Part shown: piece after piece, positions 50,659 to 58,638 of the stretch
Numbering within the stretch: the first letter of the stretch is position 1
Layout of the letters: every line of letters starts with the position of its first letter
NCBI GenBank assembly: GCA_964507025.1
Contig: CAZDOK010000001.1
Coordinates: 186,001-250,000 of the forward strand
DNA length: 64,000 nucleotides
Origin: Amarobacter sp964507025
GTDB taxonomy: Bacteria > Chloroflexota > Dehalococcoidia > Tepidiformales > Tepidiformaceae
Direction: 5' to 3'
The notes under the pieces: model-generated
What the model was told of the DNA's origin: nothing
Database searches by the model: none
What the model saw: only the letters and a program-made list of their open reading frames with translations
Translations under genes and position numbers: made by a program

Positions 50659-50880
50659 CTACTGGAAGATCTCGCCCTGGCTCGTCAAAACGACGAGCGT
50701 AATCAGCACCGCCGCCTCCACCGTGAGCAGAAAACCGACCGCCCCAAACCAGGCGATCTGTGCGCCGCCCCGCGTGGCAAACACCGGGATGGTCAGGATC
50801 ACGGCGCTGGCCAGGAAGATGATGAGCGAAATCACGCCAAGGCTGTTCGCGCTGATGAGGAACGGCAGGTAGTCGAGCAT
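50659..50880 (-). CDS. Small membrane protein of unknown function
   Basis: 73 aa, starting MLDYLPFLISANSLGVISLI, with two hydrophobic helices (VISLIIFLASAVILTIPVFA and FGAVGFLLTVEAAVLITLVVL) joined by the loop TRGGAQIAW. No family recognised. The ATG at 50880 has GGAG six bases upstream, so it is favoured over an in-frame ATG further upstream. It converges with the HTH gene on a shared terminator. Hairpin-like two-helix proteins of this size are often accessory subunits or stress proteins, but there is no evidence for either here. Confidence 0.6.
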   Translation of the reverse strand: MLDYLPFLISANSLGVISLIIFLASAVILTIPVFATRGGAQIAWFGAVGFLLTVEAAVLITLVVLTSQGEIFQ

Positions 50881-51077
50881 CGAATCTCCAGGATGCTGGG
50901 GCGAATGCGCCACGGTTCAGTGTTCGCTGCGCATTCTACCCGCGTACTGGTAACGGGAAACTTCGCCCCGGCTTTGTGTCCGCGATCGGCGTGAACTCGC
51001 CCCTGCGCGCTCGGTGGCCCATTGCAACCCTGTGCTCCACACTGGCCCGCCTGACCAAACGAACAGGAGTTGCCCCT

Positions 51078-51515
51078 TTGCCAACAACCGCCGACATCCA
51101 GTCTTCCATCGCTGCCGCGTTCGATACCTACCTGGCCGAACTCCAGCAGTGCGGGGCCGTCTGGGAGAAGAAGCCGGAAGGCTCGCCTGATGGCGAAGCC
51201 GCATGGTGCGCGCGCGAGGTCGCCGAGCACATCGCCAGCGCCGGCCCGTTCTTCGGCGCCGGCATCGCCGCCGCCATCGGTGTGCCCGGGCCGACCCCTG
51301 CCCGCATCACCCTCGAGAATGTCGAGACAGCCGTTGCCGAGTCGCGCCGCACGCACGGCCTGTTGATGGGGGTAGTCTCACAGGTCAAGGATGAGCACGT
51401 CGGTCAGGAAGTCGAGCACCCTCGACTTGGCAAGAACACCGTCGGCGGCTTTCTGGGTATCGTGGCCTACCACCTGAACGATCACGCCCAGCAGCTGAAG
51501 TCCCTTCGCGGCTAA
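51078..51515 (+). CDS. DinB-like (YfiT/DinB superfamily) protein
   Basis: 145 aa from a TTG at 51078 with AGGAG seven bases upstream. Four-helix-bundle pattern with the three spaced His expected for the metal site: AREVAEHIASAG in the first half and IVAYHLNDHAQQL near the end. DinB-type proteins are metal-dependent enzymes, often thiol transferases using bacillithiol or mycothiol; the substrate is unknown here. The longer frame (from 50976) adds only a Pro/Arg-rich segment. It ends at a long hairpin shared with the convergent biotin-carrier gene. Confidence 0.72.
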   Translation: MPTTADIQSSIAAAFDTYLAELQQCGAVWEKKPEGSPDGEAAWCAREVAEHIASAGPFFGAGIAAAIGVPGPTPARITLENVETAVAESRRTHGLLMGVVSQVKDEHVGQEVEHPRLGKNTVGGFLGIVAYHLNDHAQQLKSLRG

Positions 51516-51529
51516 CGCCGATCCTGCAA

Positions 51530-51560
51530 AGAGAGGGCCGCACCCGGTGCGGCCCTCTCT
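51530..51560. terminator. Long hairpin between convergent genes
   Basis: AGAGAGGGCCGCAC pairs with GTGCGGCCCTCTCT, a perfect stem of at least 14 pairs, between the DinB-like gene and the biotin-carrier gene. Neither side has a clear T-run, so it is a likely but imperfect bidirectional terminator. Confidence 0.7.
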
Positions 51561-51582
51561 CAGAGTTCATGGTGGCAGGTGA

Positions 51583-52101
51583 CTACTCGATCACAACGAG
51601 CACTTCGCCTTCGGCCACGCGGCCGCCCTCGGCAACCGCAATCTCCTTGACAACGCCGTCGCCCGGCGCCTTGATTTCGTTCTCCATCTTCATCGCCTCA
51701 AGGAGCAGCAGGACATCGCCCCGCGCGACCGCCTGCCCGACCGAGACCTTGATGCTGAGCACGCGCCCCGCGATCTGGGCAGTGACCGCGCCCTTCACGG
51801 CGGCGCGGGGAGCCGCGCCCGCACCCGCGGCCGGGGTGCGCGCCTCGCGTGGCGCGGGACCACCACCCAGGCGCCCTTCGTACTCGAATGTGAATGGCCG
51901 GTAGTCCACCTCCACCGTCATGCCGCTCTGCCTCTCCGCCGCACCGGGCAGCTGCACACGGTACGCAACTCCGCCAGCATTCACGGCGGCAAAGGCGGCC
52001 TCTTCGCGCACTTTGACGGGGTATTCGTGCCCGTCGACGACAACCTTGTCGCCGTGCACCTCAACCTCATACTTCCTTCCGCCGATCGTCACTGTCGCCA
52101 T
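51583..52101 (-). CDS. Biotin carboxyl carrier protein (pyruvate carboxylase/oxaloacetate decarboxylase type)
   Basis: 172 aa. The C-terminal biotinyl domain contains LEAMKMENEI with the biotin-accepting Lys138, ahead of the second half of the hammerhead fold (KAPGDGVVKEIAVAEGGRV). The N-terminal 70 residues resemble the extra domain of split pyruvate carboxylase carriers, followed by an Ala/Pro-rich hinge (residues ~80-105). Ten bases downstream of the carboxyltransferase gene, so both form one operon. The biotin carboxylase subunit is not in the window. Confidence 0.9.
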   Translation of the reverse strand: MATVTIGGRKYEVEVHGDKVVVDGHEYPVKVREEAAFAAVNAGGVAYRVQLPGAAERQSGMTVEVDYRPFTFEYEGRLGGGPAPREARTPAAGAGAAPRAAVKGAVTAQIAGRVLSIKVSVGQAVARGDVLLLLEAMKMENEIKAPGDGVVKEIAVAEGGRVAEGEVLVVIE

Positions 52102-52111
52102 GGGTCCCCTC

Positions 52112-53605
52112 CTACCGCATCTGCCGCATTCGGCCGAAGCTGCGCCACGGTGCCGTTTCGCCGTGGCTTGCGACAGCCGCCGGAACCGGTGCAGGCGCCG
52201 CCGCCTTCTTCTCGCCGATGACCAATGCCCCGACGATAGCCGCTACCAGTTCTCGCTCAGGCCCTCCACCTTCCCGGCGCCACTGGAGAAACTCTTTCGC
52301 CGGCTGCGGAAACATCACATAGCTGAGGACATCGTCGATGTTCTCGGCGAGCTCGCCGATTTCCGCCTTCGCCGCTTCGAGCTCTGGAGCCAGGTCGTCG
52401 GCCGGGCGGTGGGTGATCGGGTTCTCGTCGCCGAGCACTTGCTGGAGCACCTCGGGGGCGATCGGGGCTGCGGTCGCGCCATACATGCCCTTGGCCAGGT
52501 TCCTGGTCTCCTTAGTCACGCTTCCATACCGCTTGCCTGTGAGAACGTTGAGCACCGCCTGGGTGCCCACGATCTGCGAGCTCGGCGTAACCAGCGGTGG
52601 GTAACCCAGGTCGGCCCTGACGCGCGCATTCTCCGCCAGCACATCCGGCAGCTTATGTTCGGCGCCCTGCTCGCGGAGCTGGCCGACCAGGTTTGAGATC
52701 ATGCCGCCAGGTACCTGGTGCGCAAGGACGCCGGCATCGATCCCGAGCAGCCCGCTTTCGAACTTCCAGTACTTCTTCCTCACGCCTCGGAAGTACTCAG
52801 CCAGCTTGCCAAGCTTCTCCAAATCCAGCCCGGTGGCATGCTCCGGATCCTCGGCCAGGGCGGCCACCAAGGTCTCGGTTGCCGGCTGGCTCGTGCCACC
52901 TGCCAGCGTGCTAATCGCGCAGTCGATGACGTCTGCGCCCGCCTGAACGCCCATGAGGTAGGCCATCTCAGAGTAGCCGGAGGTGTCGTGGCAGTGCATT
53001 TGCAGCAGCTTGTCCGGATGGTCCTTCTTGATTCGGGTGACCAGCGCCTTTGCCATCATCGGGCTCAGCAGGCCCGCCATATCCTTGATGCAGAGCGAGT
53101 CGGCTCCCATCTCCACCATCCGATCGGCCATGGCTGCATAAGCATCGACCGTATGCACCGGGCTGATGGTGTAGCAGATGGTCCCCTGCACATGACCGCC
53201 GGCGCGCTTCACCGCCGCGAACGCCGTCTCCAGGTTCCGCGTGTCATTCAGCGCGTCGAAGATGCGGAAGATGTCCATTCCGTTCGTGACGGCCCGCTCG
53301 CAGAACTCCCGCACCACGTCGTCCGCGTAGTGCCGGTAGCCCACGGCGTTCTGGCCGCGAAGGAGCATCTGGGTGGGCGTGTTCTTGAGCCGCTTCTTGA
53401 TCTCGCGCAGGCGCTCCCAGGGATCTTCCTTGAGGAACCTCAGGCAGGTGTCGAAGGTTGCGCCGCCCCAGCACTCGATGCTGTGGTAGCCGATAGAGTC
53501 CATGAGCTCGAGGGCGGGGATCATGTCCTCGGTGCGCATGCGAGTCGCGAGCAGCGACTGGTGGCCATCGCGGATGGCCGTTTCCATGATGCCGATCCTG
53601 GTCAT
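52112..53605 (-). CDS. pycB: Pyruvate carboxylase subunit B / carboxyltransferase (PycB/OadA type)
   Basis: 497 aa. HMG-CoA lyase-like TIM barrel followed by a conserved carboxylase domain. Motifs: ETAIRDGHQSLLATRM, ECWGGATFDTCLRFL, LRGQNAVGYRHYADDVV, DSLCIKDMAGLLSP, MHCHDTSGYSEM. It transfers the carboxyl group from carboxybiotin to pyruvate (or the reverse in decarboxylases). No biotinyl domain; that is supplied by the adjacent gene. Start ATG 53605; the open frame continues upstream to 53815 without conserved sequence. Which direction the enzyme works cannot be read from sequence; without a membrane decarboxylase beta subunit nearby, pyruvate carboxylase is favoured. Confidence 0.9.
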   Translation of the reverse strand: MTRIGIMETAIRDGHQSLLATRMRTEDMIPALELMDSIGYHSIECWGGATFDTCLRFLKEDPWERLREIKKRLKNTPTQMLLRGQNAVGYRHYADDVVREFCERAVTNGMDIFRIFDALNDTRNLETAFAAVKRAGGHVQGTICYTISPVHTVDAYAAMADRMVEMGADSLCIKDMAGLLSPMMAKALVTRIKKDHPDKLLQMHCHDTSGYSEMAYLMGVQAGADVIDCAISTLAGGTSQPATETLVAALAEDPEHATGLDLEKLGKLAEYFRGVRKKYWKFESGLLGIDAGVLAHQVPGGMISNLVGQLREQGAEHKLPDVLAENARVRADLGYPPLVTPSSQIVGTQAVLNVLTGKRYGSVTKETRNLAKGMYGATAAPIAPEVLQQVLGDENPITHRPADDLAPELEAAKAEIGELAENIDDVLSYVMFPQPAKEFLQWRREGGGPERELVAAIVGALVIGEKKAAAPAPVPAAVASHGETAPWRSFGRMRQMR

Positions 53606-53794
53606 CTCGTCGTCCGTGGAGAGGGATTGCGAAGCCCCACCGCGAGGCGGGCACGATAGCCCAACCCTACCACCGGCCCCCGTTCCGCGCGATGACACCC
53701 GAGGGCGCCCGGTTCTCGCGGGTGGCGCACACCCCCGCTCCGCATGGCGGAGAACCCGTATGAACTGCTTCACACAGCCTGCGCGCGTGGGTGG

Positions 53795-53914
53795 TTCACC
53801 GGACGAGGCAAGCATCCCCTGCCGGGCAAGCTGGAGGTGCCCCGGTGAGACATTGCCGCGGTACGGGGAGGGGGCAACAGGGGTGTGTAAGAAATCCGCG
53901 CCCTCCCGGTCTAA
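53795..53914 (+). ncRNA. Candidate structured leader RNA upstream of the surface protein gene
   Basis: TCACCG (53796-53801) pairs with CGGTGA (53843-53848), closing a three-way junction. Two hairpins stand inside, head to tail: GGCA/TGCC (53807-53823) and GGGCA/TGCCC (53824-53842), each with a 9-base loop starting AGC. A longer stem follows: GGGGAGGG near 53865 with CCCTCCC near 53900. The rest of the 338-base gap (53606-53943) holds no gene; TCTAACCAGC and GGAGG precede the ATG. I recognise no known riboswitch class. Pairings are by eye only. Confidence 0.35.
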
Positions 53915-53943
53915 CCAGCAACAGCGTACTGGAGGGTACTGAC

Positions 53944-55047
53944 ATGAACCGGATGAAACTTTCTCTTCTTAGCGTGGCCGCGGCGGCAATCCCCGCCGCC
54001 GGGCTCGTTCTCGCCTCGGCCGCCGGCCCCAACCTGCTCCAGAATGGCGACTTCTCTAGCGGCGTCGCCGGTTGGACAAACTTCGCCGGCAACCCGCAGG
54101 CCGTGAACGGCGCGATGCAGCTCACGAACGGCTACCAGGGCAACGGCAATTCCTACTACAGCGCTCTGCAGTGCGTCACCAACATCCAGGAAGGCATCAA
54201 CTACACCGCGAAAGGCGACGCGTACATCGAACTTGGCCAGACCCCCTACGGGGCGGCCGGCATCTACCTGAACTTCAACACCGGCCCGAACTGCGATGGC
54301 TCCAACCTCGGTGGCGGCCATGCCGCGGGGGGCTTCAGCGATGCGCAGCGCGGCGTTTGGATTCCGCTCACTCACAGCGTGACCGCACCCGCTGGTGCCA
54401 AGTCCGTCTACATCCGCCCCACCGCCCTCAAGGAGCCCAAGCCCTACAACAGCAGCGTCCCGGAGACCCTGGTCGTCCTGTTCGACAACCTTGAATTCTT
54501 CGAGACGAACGGCGGCCCCGCGATTCCGGACGAGCCAGTCGAGGATCAGCCCCCGGTGGATGAGCCGGCGCCCGACCCTGTGGAAGAGCCCGCCCCGGAC
54601 CCGGCTGACGATCCGGCGCCCGAGGACGACCCTCAGCCCGAGGACGAGCCCACCCCCGATGGCGAGGACCAGCCAGGCAATGAGCCCGGTGGAACGCCCG
54701 AAGTCCCGGAGATCCCGCAGATTCCCGAAATCCCGCAAATCCCGGAGGTCCCGGAAGTGCCAGAGGTATCGGAAGTGCCCGAGGTCCCGGGTGCTGATGA
54801 CCCTGTGGTCCCTGAGCAGCCTCAGCCGCAGCAGCCCGCCCCGGAACAGCCCACACCCCAGCCCGAGGCGCCCGAGGCCGGCACCCCGCCCACGCCGGAG
54901 GTCACCGTTCCGTTGCCCCCGGCAACCGGTAATGGACTCGCGATGACCGGACGGAACGCAGCCTCCGCCGTCCTCCTGGCCATCGGCGCCTGCCTCGCGG
55001 GCCTCGGTTCGGTTGCCGCGGCGGCCACCATCCGCAACCGCAAGTAA
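53944..55047 (+). CDS. Secreted surface protein with carbohydrate-binding-like domain, Pro/Glu-rich spacer and sorting-signal-like C-terminus
   Basis: 367 aa. Signal peptide (LSLLSVAAAAIPAAGLVLA, cleavage after about residue 26), then a beta-sandwich domain like family 4/9 carbohydrate-binding modules, starting NLLQNGDFSSGVAGWTNFAG, up to about residue 195. Next comes an acidic Pro-rich spacer of about 120 residues with repeats of EVPE and PEIPQ types. At the end, LPPATGNGLAMTG precedes a hydrophobic helix and RNRK, resembling an LPxTG-type sortase signal, although the motif is not exact. No sortase gene is in the window. GGAGG lies 9 bases before the ATG. Possibly wall- or membrane-anchored. 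Confidence 0.82.
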   Translation: MNRMKLSLLSVAAAAIPAAGLVLASAAGPNLLQNGDFSSGVAGWTNFAGNPQAVNGAMQLTNGYQGNGNSYYSALQCVTNIQEGINYTAKGDAYIELGQTPYGAAGIYLNFNTGPNCDGSNLGGGHAAGGFSDAQRGVWIPLTHSVTAPAGAKSVYIRPTALKEPKPYNSSVPETLVVLFDNLEFFETNGGPAIPDEPVEDQPPVDEPAPDPVEEPAPDPADDPAPEDDPQPEDEPTPDGEDQPGNEPGGTPEVPEIPQIPEIPQIPEVPEVPEVSEVPEVPGADDPVVPEQPQPQQPAPEQPTPQPEAPEAGTPPTPEVTVPLPPATGNGLAMTGRNAASAVLLAIGACLAGLGSVAAAATIRNRK

Positions 55048-55071
55048 TCGCCCCCGGACCGACTGAACCCC

Positions 55072-55101
55072 AGGAGGGCCCCGCGCAAGCGGGGCTCTCC
55101 T
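55072..55101 (+). terminator. Terminator after the surface protein gene
   Basis: AGGAGGGCCCCGC pairs with GCGGGGCTCTCCT around GCAA (one G-T pair). No T-run follows, as is common in this GC-rich window. Confidence 0.7.
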
Positions 55102-55148
55102 GCACCTGCGGAGCCGTGATTTGGACTTGCGCTCCTTCGCCAGTGAAG

Positions 55149-56108
55149 ATGGATCTCGTGGCAACACAACTGATGGGCACACGGGTCGCTTTCATGGGCT
55201 CGCCCGGGTTCGCCGTTCCGTCGCTTCGCGCCCTGGCTGCGGCTGGCGCCAATGTGGTCGTCGCTCTCAGCCAACCCGACCGGCCCTCCGGCCGCGGCGG
55301 GCGCGTTCAGCCCCCGCCCGTGAAGCTCGCTGCGCTTGAACTTGGCGTGAGCGTGCTCCAGCCCGTTTCGCTGCGCGAAGAGGGGATTCAGGGGCAGCTT
55401 CGGTCCATCGAGGCCGATGTCTTTGTGGTTGCCGCCTACGGCAAGATCCTTCCGCAGGCCGTGCTCGATATCCCGCCGCATGGATGCCTGAACGTCCACG
55501 CCTCCCTCCTGCCTCGCTGGCGCGGCGCATCGCCAATTACGGCCGCGATCCTCGCTGGCGACCCGGTGACCGGCGTGAGCATCATGAAGCTCGTGCGCAG
55601 GATGGATGCCGGCCCGGTCATCTCCCACGTCGAAACGCCGGTCCTGCAAGGTGACACCACCGGCTCGCTGGAACCCCGGCTGGCGCAGCTCGGTGCGGAT
55701 GAGCTTGTGCGGGTGCTTCCCGGCTGGCTCCTGGGGGAGCGTAGGGCAGTGCCCCAGGACGAGTCGGCGGCCACCTACTGCGGCCTGGTCTCCAAGAACG
55801 ACGGCCACCTCAGGGCAACGATGAGTCCGGAAGAAGCCGAGCGGGCAGTCCGAGCCTACAACCCCTGGCCGGGAGCCTTCGTGACTTACCGTTCGGAGCG
55901 GCTGGCCATCTGGCGCGCGCGAGTTGAAGTTGCCGAGACGCCGCGCCCGGGGACCACGGCCGTCCTGGACCGATCCCCTGCCGTAGCCTTCACCCACGGA
56001 TGGCTCGTGCTCGAAGAAGTCCAGCGGCCAGGTGGCAAACGGCTCACCGGCGAACAGTTCCTTGCTGGCGAACGGGGCTCCCTCGAACCCGAGGTAGAGC
56101 TCGCATGA
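55149..56108 (+). CDS. fmt: Methionyl-tRNA formyltransferase
   Basis: About 319 aa. Formylates initiator Met-tRNA using 10-formyl-tetrahydrofolate. TRVAFMGSPGFAVPSLRAL opens the catalytic domain; NVHASLLPRWRGASPI is the signature with catalytic Asn and His, and GVSIMKLVRRMDAGPVI follows with the Asp. The C-terminal OB-fold domain begins after about residue 210 (RAYNPWPGAFVTY). The start is uncertain: ATG 55149, GTG 55158 and ATG 55173 are in frame, and none has a good ribosome site. The stop overlaps rlmN (ATGA). Confidence 0.94.
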   Translation: MDLVATQLMGTRVAFMGSPGFAVPSLRALAAAGANVVVALSQPDRPSGRGGRVQPPPVKLAALELGVSVLQPVSLREEGIQGQLRSIEADVFVVAAYGKILPQAVLDIPPHGCLNVHASLLPRWRGASPITAAILAGDPVTGVSIMKLVRRMDAGPVISHVETPVLQGDTTGSLEPRLAQLGADELVRVLPGWLLGERRAVPQDESAATYCGLVSKNDGHLRATMSPEEAERAVRAYNPWPGAFVTYRSERLAIWRARVEVAETPRPGTTAVLDRSPAVAFTHGWLVLEEVQRPGGKRLTGEQFLAGERGSLEPEVELA

Positions 56109-57262
56109 CCGTCGATCAGGTTTCGCTCTACCGTATGCTCCCCGAGGAACTCGAGGCCCTCATGGCCAGTCTTGGGCAACCCCGCTACCGCGCCGACCAA
56201 CTGCTGCACACCGCCTGGCACGACTCGCCAGCTTCGCTGGATGACTTTCGCCAGCTCCCCGCGGGGTTGCGGGCTCAGTTGCGCGAACACCTCACGCTCG
56301 ATGTCGCAACGGAGGTTCGCCGCGTCGCCAGCGAGGACGGCGGCACGACCAAGCTCTTGCTCCGCATGCACGATGGGACACTCATCGAGACCGTCCTGAT
56401 GCAGTACCCGGAGCCTGGCGACCGCCATCCGCGCTCGACCGTCTGCGTCTCGACTCAGGCCGGTTGCGCCATGGGATGCGTCTTCTGTGCGACCGGCCAG
56501 ATGGGTTTCGAACGCAACCTCAAGGCCGAGGAGATCGTGGCACAGGTGCTCCATGTGGCCCGCGTTCTGCGCGAGCGCGGCCAACATGTCACCAACGTCG
56601 TCTTCATGGGAATGGGCGAACCCCTTGCCAACTACGCCGAGACTATCCGGGCGGTGCGGCTGCTCACCCATCGGAAGGCGTTTGGACTGGGGCAGCGGCA
56701 TATCACCATCTCGACTGTCGGGCTCATCCACGCCATCGATCGGCTCGCAGGGGAGGGCCTCCAGGTCGGCCTGGCCATTTCGCTCCACGCACCGACTGAT
56801 GCCCTCCGCCAGCGCCTCGTGCCCACCGCCAGCCCCACGTCCGTCGCAGACCTGGTCTCCGCAGCCAGGCGGTTCTTCAAGAAGACAGGCAGACGAGTGA
56901 CGTTCGAATATGCGCTCATCGATGGCGTCAACGACTCCGAAGAGACTGCGGACGAGCTGGCACGCCTCCTCCACGGGTCAGGCAGCCACGTGAACCTCAT
57001 CCCCGTGAACCCCACGGCCGGCGGATTCGGCCGCCCCCAGCGCCGCGCCGTCCTCTCATTTGAGCGCGTGCTTCTCGAGGCCGGAGTGAACTGCACCGTG
57101 CGGGTCGAAAAAGGCTCCGAGATCTCTGCTGCGTGTGGTCAGCTCCGTACCGACGATACCAACCGCCTCGTCAGCGAGTCAGAAGTCAGCCTGTCACCCG
57201 TCGCGCCACGGCGCGGATCGCGGCAAGAAACACTTTCCCCAGCACCATCCCAAACCCGATAG
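56105..57262 (+). CDS. rlmN: Dual-specificity 23S rRNA/tRNA (adenine-C2)-methyltransferase RlmN
   Basis: 385 aa, radical-SAM enzyme methylating A2503 of 23S rRNA and A37 of some tRNAs. The cluster-binding motif is Cys121, 125 and 128 in STQAGCAMGCVFC; NVVFMGMGEPLANY and ALIDGVNDSEETA are further family segments, and the second catalytic Cys is near GSEISAACGQLR. After about residue 356 there is a 30-residue Ser/Pro/Arg-rich tail (SESEVSLSPVAPRRGSR) beyond the usual end, and it overlaps the convergent small gene by 77 bases. Translationally coupled to fmt. Confidence 0.93.
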   Translation: MTVDQVSLYRMLPEELEALMASLGQPRYRADQLLHTAWHDSPASLDDFRQLPAGLRAQLREHLTLDVATEVRRVASEDGGTTKLLLRMHDGTLIETVLMQYPEPGDRHPRSTVCVSTQAGCAMGCVFCATGQMGFERNLKAEEIVAQVLHVARVLRERGQHVTNVVFMGMGEPLANYAETIRAVRLLTHRKAFGLGQRHITISTVGLIHAIDRLAGEGLQVGLAISLHAPTDALRQRLVPTASPTSVADLVSAARRFFKKTGRRVTFEYALIDGVNDSEETADELARLLHGSGSHVNLIPVNPTAGGFGRPQRRAVLSFERVLLEAGVNCTVRVEKGSEISAACGQLRTDDTNRLVSESEVSLSPVAPRRGSRQETLSPAPSQTR

Positions 57263-57557
57263 CCACTGCCGAGCGCATGTCGAGCAGCGTGTGGACATCG
57301 CCCCGCACCACCGGCGAGATCAGGATGCCCGTCCGCACTTCGTCGACGGCCACCGAGCGGCCGGCGACAATCCCGGCCGATGACTGCCGGATGGTCCCCC
57401 GGTCAAAGCGCGCAACGCCCACGGCGCTCTTGTCGATGGTCACCTCGTCCGCCTGCACGCGGCGGATAGCGCTCCTGTCGAGGCTGAGGCGCGTCGTCGT
57501 CACCTCCTCGTACCGCTCCTCGGAGACCTTCGTGGAAGTGCCATTGTTGTTCGCCAT
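57186..57557 (-). CDS. Small repeat protein with C-terminal membrane segment
   Basis: 123 aa starting MANNNGTSTKVSEERYEEVT. Residues ~25-90 are a run of short beta-strand-like repeats (SAIRRVQADEVTIDKSAVGV, then ARFDRGTIRQSSAGIVAGRS) that look like a small beta-helix of the bactofilin kind; a hydrophobic segment (AVAIGFGMVLGKVFLAAI) and a basic end follow. I recall similar small proteins in Chloroflexota and Actinobacteria but cannot name a family or function. It starts 58 bases from the divergent queA GTG and overlaps the convergent 3' end of rlmN by 77 bases, so both reading frames are used there. Confidence 0.65.
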   Translation of the reverse strand: MANNNGTSTKVSEERYEEVTTTRLSLDRSAIRRVQADEVTIDKSAVGVARFDRGTIRQSSAGIVAGRSVAVDEVRTGILISPVVRGDVHTLLDMRSAVAIGFGMVLGKVFLAAIRAVARRVTG

Positions 57558-57615
57558 GCGCTGCACCTCGCCGCCACCGTAGACCGGGCTCCGGGAAGAC
57601 GCAATCCTGAATACA

Positions 57616-58635
57616 GTGCGTACCCAAGACTTCGCGTTCGAACTCCCGGACGAGCTGATCGCCCAGCAGCCAGCCGAGCCACGCGACAGCGCCCGCCTCA
57701 TGGTGCTGCGCATCGGCCCTCGCTCAATCGAGCATCGCGGTGTCCGCGATCTCCCGGACCTCCTCACCCCTGGCGACCTGCTGGTGGTCAACGACACGCG
57801 CGTGATGGCCGCCCGTCTCTACGGGCGCCGCGAGGATACCGGGGGAGGGGTGGAGGCGCTCCTCGTGCGTCCCTTCAGCGATGTCCGCTGGGAGGTGATG
57901 TTCCGGCCCGCGAAGCGTGCCCTTCCGGGGCGCCGGTTTCTGTTCGATACCCGCGGCGAGTCCCTCGGTGCAACAGTGGCGGGTCGCGCGAACGAAACCG
58001 TCATCCTCGACTTCGACCGCCCGTTCGACCCGGCGACGGTTGGGTCGGTGCCGCTACCCCCGTATATTCACGACTTCCACGGCGACCCCGAGCGCTACCA
58101 GACGGTCTACTCGCGCGCGGCGCGGAGCGCGGCGGCACCAACAGCCGGGCTTCACTTCACGCCCGAGCTGCTCGAGCGGCTCGAAGCGCGCGGGATCCAC
58201 CGCACGGCGGTCACGCTCGAGGTTGGCCCCGGCACCTTCAGGCCCGTAACAGCCGACGACCCACGTGAGCACCAGCTCCACGCCGAGCACGTCACGGTGC
58301 CCGCGACCACCGCCCACTCCATCACCCGCGCGAGGACCGAAAGTCGCCGCGTTGTTGCCGTTGGCACCACCGTCGTGCGGACCCTTGAGCACGTCGCCCG
58401 CGAGCGTGGCTCGATAGAGCCCTACGAAGGCTGGACATCGCTCCGGATCCTCCCCGGAGACCAGTTCCAGGTGGTCGATGTGCTCATGACCAACTTCCAT
58501 CTGCCGCGCTCGACGCTGCTCATGCTGGTGTGCGCGTTTGGTGGGACGGAGTTCGTGCTGGACGCCTACCGTGAGGCCGTTCGCGAGCGCTACCGCTTCT
58601 ACAGCTTCGGCGACGCGATGCTGTTACTGCCCTGA
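57616..58635 (+). CDS. queA: tRNA preQ1(34) S-adenosylmethionine ribosyltransferase-isomerase
   Basis: 339 aa from GTG. Makes epoxyqueuosine in tRNA from preQ1 using the ribosyl part of SAM. FELPDELIAQQPAEPRDSAR at the start, LLVVNDTRVMAARLYG, YIHDFHGDPERYQTVYSR, PTAGLHFTPELLERL, VTLEVGPGTFRPV and TNFHLPRSTLLMLVCAF are all diagnostic. No ribosome-binding site is visible before the GTG. The other queuosine genes (tgt, queF, queG) are not here. It converges with mnhG with a 3-base gap. Confidence 0.94.
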   Translation: MRTQDFAFELPDELIAQQPAEPRDSARLMVLRIGPRSIEHRGVRDLPDLLTPGDLLVVNDTRVMAARLYGRREDTGGGVEALLVRPFSDVRWEVMFRPAKRALPGRRFLFDTRGESLGATVAGRANETVILDFDRPFDPATVGSVPLPPYIHDFHGDPERYQTVYSRAARSAAAPTAGLHFTPELLERLEARGIHRTAVTLEVGPGTFRPVTADDPREHQLHAEHVTVPATTAHSITRARTESRRVVAVGTTVVRTLEHVARERGSIEPYEGWTSLRILPGDQFQVVDVLMTNFHLPRSTLLMLVCAFGGTEFVLDAYREAVRERYRFYSFGDAMLLLP

Positions 58636-58638
58636 TGC

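Noticed and set aside
53606..53943. Known c-di-GMP, c-di-AMP or cobalamin riboswitch
   Set aside because: I compared it with what I remember of these consensus cores and found no convincing match; it is only reported as an unclassified structured leader.
54690..54800. CRISPR-like or tandem DNA repeat
   Set aside because: The periodicity comes from EVPE/PEIPQ protein repeats in the surface protein spacer; there are no spacer-repeat units.
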